Positions 17,898 to 25,656 of a stretch of DNA of 25,656 bases are shown in pieces. The notes under the pieces are model-generated. The model was not told where the DNA came from and searched no databases. It saw only the letters and a list, made by a program, of their open reading frames with translations. Source of the stretch: Perkinsus olseni (Eukaryota; Perkinsozoa; Perkinsida; Perkinsidae); contig JABANP010000640.1 in NCBI GenBank assembly GCA_013115135.1, positions 1 through 25,656 on the forward strand, written 5' to 3'. The position numbers and the translations under genes are program-made. Position 1 is the first letter of the stretch, and each line of letters begins with the position of its first letter.

Positions 17898-18529
17898 ATG
17901 GTGGTAGCCTCGTTAATCGCAACCTTCGGATTATTGAGGTCAAAAGAAACCTTGAGCCTTCAAATGAGGGACATAAAGTTCTCTATAAATGGGGAGTGCG
18001 AAGTCTGCTCCATCCAATTAAGGTCCTCTAAGACCGACCAGACCGGGCAAACAGTACAGATTGGGTGTGCTCAACGAGCGCGGAACTGCGCTACACCTCA
18101 TCGCGCCGTACACCGTCTCAAAGAGATGTTCTTCAGCCATCGTTCTAATTCGAATAGCGCCTCAAAAGTCTTCCAATCTTACACCTTACGAATGGCGTAA
18201 AGGTCTGAAGGGCCTACTCGAAAAGGTTCATGGCCGTACTCTGGAACATGAGCCGTTGGGTACTCACTCACTGTGACAAATAGGCTGTCAATTATTATAC
18301 CGAGCAGGTATCTCTATGTGGGCTATAATGGAGTATGGCAGATGGGCTAGCTCTGCGGTCAAACAATATTTAACAGGAGTCACGCTCGCATCAGCCCCAA
18401 TCTACTCTAACATGATGATCAGCACCAAGGATGCTGGCGGTCCTTACGATACACTATTGGCGTCATCAACGCCGAACCACGAAGATGAGGACGACGACAT
18501 CAGCGAGAAGTCCTCGCTTGCTCAGTGAT
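17898..18529 (+). pseudogene. Tyrosine recombinase of the DIRS-like element
   Basis: The first frame (17898-18200) holds GLLRSKETLSLQ with the first catalytic Arg (17937-17939) and IQLRSSKTDQTG with the catalytic Lys region. After a frameshift near 18175 the signal continues to THSL followed by TGA at 18274-18276. In this family the codon two after His-Ser is the second catalytic Arg (HxxR), so CGA to TGA is the likely change. Just beyond, MEYGRWASSAVKQYLTGV gives the GRW box and the nucleophile Tyr (18367-18369). The enzyme would circularise or insert the cDNA by recombination. Nonsense and frameshift make this copy inactive. Confidence 0.75.
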
Positions 18530-19414
18530 GTGGTTAGTCTCTCTATGGGGGCGCCATGCGCCGATACGTCAAGTATCACAGTGCATGGTGTTGAGCGTGC
18601 AAGTCATCTTGCGCACTCGCGATACAACCCACACACCCAAGCCTCAAGCGAGGGTGAGAGTGTGAAGCGTCGTACAAGACGATACTGTCCTGAGGACAGT
18701 GTCCTCAGAATCTTCACCATAGCTGAGTTAATTTGTAGTGAAAGAAGGGCGCGCTTAACTATTCATCGTGACTTCGCACTTTTTCCTGATTGGGAGACCT
18801 GATTTTTAGTGTCCTAGCTTTGACAGCCGATGTAATCGCAGTCTGTCTCCTTTTTGTGCGCGTTTCTCTCTGTGACACGCCTTTCGGGAGCTTTTCGTTC
18901 CACGCTGAATATCTAACCTGCGCTAGCAAGCTGCCTCCGAATGGCGCACGAATTGTTGGTGTACCAAGTTGGTACTACCAACTTCGTGTGTAGCGATCGT
19001 GATACACCCAGCCAACGGGGTGTATCACGACCCGTTCACCGGAAGCTCGTACACATAATGCTCGAGTTGACAGTGAGTGTGTTTACGAAATGCCAGTGTA
19101 CAAGTATTATCAACGGAACCAACGGGAACTCCCTTCCTGTTGTGGTAGTGAGCAAAACGGAAACAGAATCGCTCATTCGCATGGAAAAGCCGAGGTGTAG
19201 CGTCTTGGGGCCCAAGCACGGTCCTTCTCAGTGACGACTCAGTATCCGTTCCAAAATCCGGGTCATTCATAAGGAAATGACGATAATAATATCTGTATAT
19301 ATATGTACTAGTCAATAAGTCCGAACTCAATGATGAGCGATTTGCCAGTTCCCCACAGCTAATGGGGGTAAGCGAGTACAAAGCTGATCTATTGCGGGCA
19401 AGCAAGCTCCACCT
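18530..19414. other. Non-coding stretch with small perfect palindromes
   Basis: No gene recognised. It has three perfect palindromes: 18684-18700 (8-bp arms, 1-nt centre), 18966-18984 (9-bp arms, 1-nt centre) and 18999-19028 (11-bp arms GTGATACACCC/GGGTGTATCAC, 8-nt loop). Related tacgag-type units lie at 19046-19110; 19046-19064 is the exact reverse complement of 8969-8987. Some of this may be the 3' non-coding end of the DIRS-like element. Confidence 0.5.
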
Positions 19415-19776
19415 TGTGAGCGTCTTCGTTGAGGGTACTTCCCGAGTCACTAAAGAACCCAAGTCAGTAAGAGGTTGCAGCAGTCAAGGCCTGAGGGTGT
19501 TAACCCACAGAAGAACTCAGCAGAGAAATCCGAAAGGACCCGAAAGTCCTTGTAATCCAAGCTCAGCAATTAAATGAACGTAATCCTAAGGCAAAAATAC
19601 ATAGGGAGACAGTCCAAGTGGTACAGGAGCCCAAATCCAAGGGAAACTCGAGCTTCGAGACGAAGCTGAAGAAGTCCCAGGGAAGAGCAAAAGTAGTTCA
19701 AGCGAACTCCATACGCAACGTAGTAGCGTACACAAACGCGGAACGAAACGTGCCAGAGAACGTTGTGAGAGTCCTC
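19415..19776 (+). repeat. Dispersed repeat, copy B
   Basis: Direct-orientation homologue of 7757-8135, about 17 bp shorter through small indels. The shared block near 19700, CAAGCGAACTCCATACGCAA, is identical in copy A. 19777-20064 next to it shows no recognisable feature. Confidence 0.75.
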
Positions 19777-20064
19777 CTCCTCGCGGGAGCCGATTATGAT
19801 TGCCTAATACTTCTAACTCTGTACTGCTTTAAATGAGAGCAGTGATTCACACAAGGCATTCCCGTTGAACCACTCTCGGCCGTATATCTCTGGTTATTTC
19901 ATAGTGACAATGCGGTTTTCAATGCGTCGGACCCTCCCGCACGTAACTCGGCAACTAGGGCAGATGGAAAGCTAGGCGCGTTCATTGCAACATATCATGT
20001 GCATGCACGAAAAGCAACTCTCCGGCGAAACATATGTCGCACACTGCGATGGCGTGGGAGCAGA

Positions 20065-23000
20065 TCAACCACGCTCCACGCAGTCAGCAATCCGGCGTCC
20101 TTGCACACTTACCTCGAAAATACATCCCAAGATGCAGTGACAGCAAAGGGGGAGAGATCGTATTATACTCACCTCCAGAGCTATCCTCCTTAGAATTTTG
20201 TCTTCTTCCTCTTCGTACATTCCAACCTGAAACATAGTGCGATTTTTCGGGCCTTTGTTCTTTAAGACTACTATATCCTACTAGTGATAGGCTAGCAGGA
20301 TTACCAAGGTTAAGGAGAGTCGGATATTACAACTGTTTGATTGACAACGATATCCTTCCTGAGATGATACTTCTGGACGTCGCTATGCAGACGTGCTGTA
20401 TGTTCTATCAATGAGTTTTTATGCATCTTATCCATTTTGTCACATTCATCTCCCAAATGCTGAGAAACGGAATGCAGAAGACAGGTGAGATTGTTCAGCT
20501 TCTTCCGTAGAATCTGGAAATGATGATGACAGAAGATTAGATTTTGCTTGTTGAAGCCGCTGATCATCATTAATTTACTCCATCAATATCCTTAGTGATT
20601 TTTCTGCTTTTAATAGCCCATCGGTGAGCATCAACAGCAAAATGAGGGTGTAAAAAGCCGTGGGCCGGAGATAAAGGAAGATCGAGGGCGGCGGAAGGTG
20701 TTTGGTAGTGTTGACCAGCCTTAGGAGTCGTCCCTGATACGACGATGTCGTCAACTTTAATGTCCGAACCCTTACCCGTTATAGATTCTACTCTCTCACT
20801 ATGATGATGGTCACCACGAAACTGTTGAGAATAGAAGTTCCACATTCTCTCGACTCCTTGATGTGAGTATTTTGATAAAGCATTATATAATTCTTCTTCT
20901 TCTGTTGGTCCTCTTGTCCCGCCATCTCCAATGCCACTATCATCATCATAACCATAGCATGCATCCGTATGAGGATGATTTTGAGAACAGAGAAGCTTGT
21001 TGACATCTTCACAAGTGACATAATGTTGCATAGACTTCTAAAAAGTGCACAGAATTATAATCAACTTCTAGCGATACGAAACAATGATGCTGGCAAATTT
21101 ACAGGAGTTGCAGATTTGATGATCTTGAGTGCTTCTGCAACATGCAATCGAGATGGCCAGCAAATACTAATGAGCAGATCTTTCCTTCTCCTCATCCAAT
21201 ATCGTAGACATACACCTCTGAGAGGAGGAGGAGGGTGGAAAGAGGATCACAACAACGAGTATATAATGAATACCAATCTCAGGCTAATGGTGAGCTCTAT
21301 ACCATCTCCCTTGCAAGTTGGGAAATGCTGCACGAGCGAAGATGATCATGATAAAATGATCATCATTATATAATGATGATGATGATGCTACGAATAAGAA
21401 GGAGGAAGCAGATGCGGTTATCTTTACTACATGTCGGATATGAAGTTACCCTCCACTACGTTCTCTTCGATCACTCTTTTATATTGTTGAAAGGCATCCA
21501 ATACTATAACAAGAAATAGTGTTATCATAATAAAGTAACACACTAGACCAAATATCATATAATACCTGCAATGAGAATGATGAGAGAAACGCCGTATTAG
21601 TATCATTTTATTTATCATCATCATCATCACAGGAATATGAACTCCTTATTAATTGATTCATCTAATGCTTCATCAAATGGCCATACTCCAATCATCATTT
21701 GTACCTGCTGAACACTTCTGAATTATCAATGACAGAAGCATGAAGAGCATTATTATTATTACTTCTGCACGTAGAGCATGGAATAAACTATTGAAGGGTG
21801 GGAATGAGGAACCAATACTCCAGTTACCGATTTGTGCGAATAACATCAGGATTATGGATAATATCGTTATGAAATTGATGAGATGAGGACCAGCAAAATC
21901 AAAGGTCTGACAGAAGGACAACAACAACAACGACAACGAGAAGGAGAATGGGAAAACAATGATGTGCACTAATCGATAATCCAGTGAGAATACTATCATA
22001 AGAACAGATATTACAATAATCTAGTGAGAATACTATCATAAGAACAGATATTACAATAATCTAGTGAGAATACTATCATAAGAACAGATATTACAATAAT
22101 CTAGTGAGAATACTATCATAAGAACAGATATTACAATAATCTAGTGAGAATACTATCATAAGAACAGATATTACAATAATCTAGTGAGAATACTATCATA
22201 AGAACAGATATTACAATAATCTAGTGAGAATACTATCATAAGAACAGATATTACAATAATCTAGTGAGAATACTATCATAAGAACAGATATTACAATAAT
22301 CTAGTGAGAATACTATCATAAGAACAGATATTACAATAATCTAGTGAGAATACTATCATAAGAACAGATATTACAATAATCTAGTGAGAATACTATCATA
22401 AGAACAGATATTACAATAATCTAGTGAGAATACTATCATAAGAACAGATATTACAATAATCTAGTGAGACTAGAATATGATTCACAGATACGTATATTCT
22501 CACTAGATTATTGTAATATCTGTTCTTACAATATCTTGATATTATTCTGGTCTCACCATCTCGAGAAGAGCTATTCTAGGATGTGCATGTATTATCTGTA
22601 ATACTCTCCACCCACATAATGTCATACCGATCATTGTACCTGATACCGACGCTATAACGATAATAACAATTATATATCGATACTAAGGTGGTCGAGGAAC
22701 CTATGAATCATTGAAATGCGGTTATATCGTGCATGAATGACAGCCCAATTGTATTGAAGAGGATACCAAGAAGGGTGGGAAAGTAGAATGTAAATAACAG
22801 ATAAAGTATGATGATGATGATGATGACGATGCCTCTCTCCAAGAGTTGAGTTGGATGAGTTGAGATTGCCGTAGGGGTGGGGGGCGATTGGTGTAATATC
22901 TAAGTCCCTCTGTGCTTTGAATACACTTCATGGAGTATGCATATCGTGAAAGGGTGTTCTTTAGAGGAAACCTCTAAAGTCGTGATCATTATCTGAAACT

Positions 23001-23884
23001 TGAAGATAATAGATTATTACATATATTGATAATGAAATAGGTGTTGCTCATGTCAGATAGACGTTCCATAGTATCATAATATACCTAGGAGAATGATAAC
23101 AATAATAATGATGATGAATGGAGGACTCATACTACACTTGCGGTACTATCACAATCACCGATCAAGAACAGATGCACTACTTGTATAAACTCCTGATAAG
23201 ACTGCTGCTGCCTCTTCTCTGCTGCTGCTGTTGCAGCTGTTGCCTCTGCTGCCTCTGCAGCTGTTGCCGAAGCTCCTAGACCGATCCCGGATGAGGTTAT
23301 GCGGCTCGTTCCTTCCTCAGTCATCATCATCACAATGTTCTTCTTCTTGTTGTTGTTGTTATTCATATACGCGTTATCGAGTAAGTGATGCATAGCATGG
23401 TCATATCTAATTATCGCTGTATGTAGTACAAGTCTCAAGATCATAATACACAGGAATACCTGATAAGAAGTGATGATGAGTAATAATAAAAATAATGCTG
23501 ATGCTGATGATGACCAGAGTGAATGCTATTGGCTTCCATCTGTAGTTCCGCCTGTTTCCTCTAAACTCCTCTTCATCGTCATGATGATGATGATGATAGA
23601 GTGACTTCGTATCGAGTCGTCGGTTATCTTCCCCCTGCTGTTGAGCATGCTGTGTCTTCTTATCTTTACCACTTACAATCGTAGTATCATCAAACGATGT
23701 CCGTACCTGAATAACTATAGTCATGTTATGACTATCATCAGAACACTTCATGATGATGATGCTTGGGCAGTACTCTACGGTTGTTATTATTATAATGATG
23801 ATGATGATGATGATGTCGGGTACATGATGTCTGTGATAATAATGAATAGATATCGAGTAGCAGAGTTAGGATGCCCAAGATAAG
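20065..23884 (-). CDS. Polycystin (PKD/TRPP)-like cation channel, multi-exon, 5' incomplete
   Basis: Proposed exons (minus strand, 5' to 3'): 23884-23747, 23706-23460, 23416-23181, 23084-23000, 22909-22767, 22682-22557, 21906-21763, 21707-21631, 21565-21450, 21327-21303, 21190-21103, 21037-20579, 20513-20331, 20226-20173, 20112-20065. All joins keep phase with GT-AG ends; introns are 40-112 nt except one of 650. Order: TM near 23535-23479; S4-like GWRVLQIIHAHPRIALLEM; S5 ILSIILMLFAQIGNW with the PKD-type AQ; pore helix FPPFNSLFHALR, then VQMMIGVWPFDEAL; S6 VCYFIMITLFLVIVLDAF; cytoplasmic tail with a coiled coil (ILRKKLNNLTCLLHSVSQHL). It should form a membrane cation channel. The end is uncertain: if the last introns are wrong, the stop is TAA 20310-20312. 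The 25-nt exon and its neighbours are the weakest joins. S4-S6 is the firmest part. Confidence 0.65.
21981..22460 (+). repeat. 40-bp tandem repeat, 12 copies
   Basis: Twelve exact-length 40-bp units (CTAGTGAGAATACTATCATA + AGAACAGATATTACAATAAT). The first differs only in its second base and the others look identical. The uniformity points to recent expansion or gene-conversion homogenisation. Confidence 0.95.
22439..22528. repeat. Inverted cap of the 40-bp array
   Basis: The end of the array (22439-22469) and 22498-22528 form perfect 31-bp inverted arms around a 28-nt spacer (22470-22497). Any of the twelve units could pair with the cap, so the intron RNA or single-stranded DNA can fold in several registers. 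Confidence 0.9.
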
Positions 23885-25656
23885 CTGATAACAGCAGCAA
23901 GAATGAACAGAGTACTAATAATGACTATCATCATTATGCTCATTAGTATTACACTTAGGGATATAAATAGGATGAATGATGATGATGATGATCTTGTTGT
24001 TGTGGATTGTTGTTGTTGTTGTTCATGAAGAAGCAGGATATTCCTCATACTCGTAATATGCGTCTTTATCGGTATTGCCCCATCGATGGGATCCACCTCA
24101 CCGCTAGTCTCAACCTAATCATCATGATGATGATGATGATCAATGATGATAGTAGGTCCTCCGAATAACCAGGCCGATTATTACAACGATACTATTACTA
24201 TTAGATATTACATAAGTGAATATTGCGGTAGTTGGATGATAGAAAGATACTCTTATCTTTATCATAGCAGTATCTTGACCGAGCCAATCAGATGTTGTAA
24301 CATCTAATAGATATATCAATGATGATACCAATAGTATCCACATCAATGTTTCTCTCATCACTGATGATGATAATGATGATGCTACAGTAGTAGTCTGTTG
24401 TTGTGGTTGTTGGTGTGGTTGTTGTTGGTATGAAGCACAATATAACTACTACCTTTAAAATGATGTTTACTGATGATTGGTGATGCTAGCCACTGTATAT
24501 CATTGTTATTACGATCATCTATAACACCCCAATTGATGATATTATCCGAACTGCTATTCATATTATTAATATTCCCAAATGGTTTCATACACTCAGGGCT
24601 GAGTGATAATGATGAAGACGATGATGATGATGGTGTTATGATGCATGCCTAGATCGGAATGCATGTGAGGTGATAGTTGTGATGATGATTACTACTTGTA
24701 AACAGCCTCCAGTAACTGATAGCGTGGAGAGACTCCCATCAGTTGGTGATGTTATGGTATGATTGATTCCTGGACATGGTGATCCTCGTGGTGATGAGGT
24801 TAGAAGGGTGTTATCATCAATATAGGAGTATGATGGGCAATTAGGGGAGGGTGTGTAGGGGAATGTTCTGCTGCTGCTGCTGCTGGTGCTGCGGCTGGTT
24901 ACCAATGATGACGAAGATGATGATGATGGTCGATACACAGCCCGTTGAAGATGCCTGAATAATGAGAATATTAGCGAGCGGCAGCATCCACCTTATGGTG
25001 TCTATAATAATAATCGTTATCAATATTACCTAATAAGTAATGATTCATGTTTGGCATTGAAATGATGATGATGATGATGAGATGGTATGATGATGTCGTC
25101 TGTATCATGTTTATTACATGTGTCCAACCGTCGCCGAGTTATCATCAACAACGGCCACATTATAACTACAGGATTACTACTGTGAGAATGATGATGATGA
25201 TGACGATAAATAGATTCTAATATCGCTGATGATGATGATGATGATGACAGATCATCAACTGAATGAACATCGTCATGCTGCTGCTGCTGCGGGCGCTGGT
25301 CCGAGGTTGATGAGGGTGAGGAGGAGGAGGACCACAGACCTTCATGGGGTTCTTGCTTCTCAGCACTTTCTCGTCGTACCTTCGATTATACAAACCATGT
25401 AACCGAACTGATGATATAATTGTTGTTGTTGTTGTTGGTGGTGGTTTAAGTCGTAGTTATGATTATTATTACAATTGGATTGAATATACTAGATTGAATG
25501 TTGGGCAGATATACTTCCCTCATCCAATCATTTACGTCCACTAAGGATGATGATGGTGATGTGAGGATATGTGTCTAAGAACATAATGATGACTAACGAC
25601 GGTGTTGACATCATCTTCACTGTTGTTGTTATTCTCAGTACTAGTACTTCGATCAA
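23885..25656 (-). CDS. Probable upstream exons of the channel gene, unresolved
   Basis: Exon joins could not be fixed, but several minus-strand frames look like membrane protein: about 24000-23880 (ILFISLSVILMSIMMIVIIS), 24361-24140 (LMWILLVSSLIYLLDV and a second segment SIVVIIGLVI) and 25023-24870 (WMLPLANILIIQASS, VSTIIIIFVII and a Gln run). Between them lie Ser- and Asn-rich stretches (24938-24382). Extra membrane segments before the six-helix channel core would suit a polycystin-1-like protein, or simply the first helices and extracellular loop. The region is full of GAT/ATC, CAG and AAC triplet runs. No start codon or promoter could be assigned. Confidence 0.35.

Larger units (their letters stand above)
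10091..18529 (+). mobile_element. DIRS-like tyrosine-recombinase retroelement, decayed and split
   Basis: Plus-strand order Gag (10091-11239), RT (about 11730-12436), RNase H (17153-17883) and tyrosine recombinase (17898-18400), interrupted by the minus-strand LTR element at 12437-17152. Removing that element and one GAAAG restores a continuous RT frame just after HVDD. RT plus RNase H plus a tyrosine recombinase in place of a DDE integrase defines the DIRS order of retrotransposons. The recombinase has the GRW variant before the catalytic Tyr that is typical of DIRS elements. Stops and frameshifts in every domain show it is old. Its termini were not identified: no clear inverted or split direct repeats could be placed, although the dispersed repeats at 7757 and 19415 flank it in direct orientation. 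Confidence 0.75.
21907..22556 (-). other. 650-nt intron holding a minisatellite
   Basis: Donor GTGAGA after the S4 exon (22556) and acceptor CTGTCAG (21907) behind a pyrimidine-rich tract. Both sides are phase 0 and join S4 to S5 in the order of known polycystins. It is six to sixteen times longer than the other introns because of the tandem array inside it. Confidence 0.7.

Noticed and set aside
20310..20570. Separate small gene on the minus strand
   Set aside because: It fits better as a coiled-coil exon of the channel gene, joined in phase through an acceptor at 20514.
20788..21021. Met/Ile-rich minus-strand frame
   Set aside because: It overlaps the better-supported 20579-21037 exon in another frame.
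21981..22528. CRISPR array
   Set aside because: Units are head-to-tail 40-mers without unique spacers, in a eukaryotic intron.

Overview
The window reads as nuclear DNA of a protist, most likely Perkinsus or a close relative of dinoflagellates. The main clue is a copy of the perkinsozoan/dinoflagellate spliced-leader (SL) sequence (CCGTAGCC...GGCTCAAG) at 7303-7324, with a second, one-base-different copy near 1030. Eukaryotic LTR and tyrosine-recombinase retroelements, a multi-exon gene with short GT-AG introns and abundant trinucleotide microsatellites fit this. The assignment rests on the SL as I remember it; no search was run.

Layout. 1-1029: decayed minus-strand remnant of a Ty3-type pol (RT and possibly RNase H). 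1030-7357: plus-strand gag-pol retroelement (coiled-coil Gag, protease, RT, RNase H, DDE integrase) bounded by two identical 53-bp direct repeats that begin inside the SL sequence. It has a textbook -1 frameshift heptamer (GGGAAAC) directly before the gag stop, but pol carries in-frame stops, frameshifts and a self-templated 45-bp insertion, so this copy is dead. 7358-10090: repeat-rich DNA without a convincing gene: a dispersed repeat, a tRNA-derived SINE-like head, a strong hairpin and a 15-bp minisatellite. 10091-12436 plus 17153-18529: an old, decayed DIRS-like retroelement (Gag, RT, RNase H, tyrosine recombinase). It is split just after the RT HVDD motif by a complete, recent minus-strand LTR retrotransposon (12437-17152; 206-bp LTRs with one mismatch, 5-bp target duplication GAAAG). 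18530-20064: further repeats and small palindromes, including a second copy of the dispersed repeat.

20065 to the window end is AT-rich host DNA holding a minus-strand, multi-exon gene. Twelve exons can be joined in consistent phase from 23884 to 20065. They encode a polycystin (PKD/TRPP)-like cation channel: S4-S5, an S5 with the AQxG pattern, a pore helix, S6 and a C-terminal coiled coil. More membrane-segment reading frames lie upstream to about 25.0 kb. One 650-nt intron holds twelve near-perfect 40-bp tandem repeats capped by an inverted copy. GAT/ATC-type triplet repeats occur in both introns and exons.

The order of events is clear in the middle: the DIRS-like element came first and the LTR element landed in it recently. 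The most unusual signal is the spliced leader forming the terminal repeats of the first retroelement, which suggests that trans-splicing and retrotransposition are linked here.
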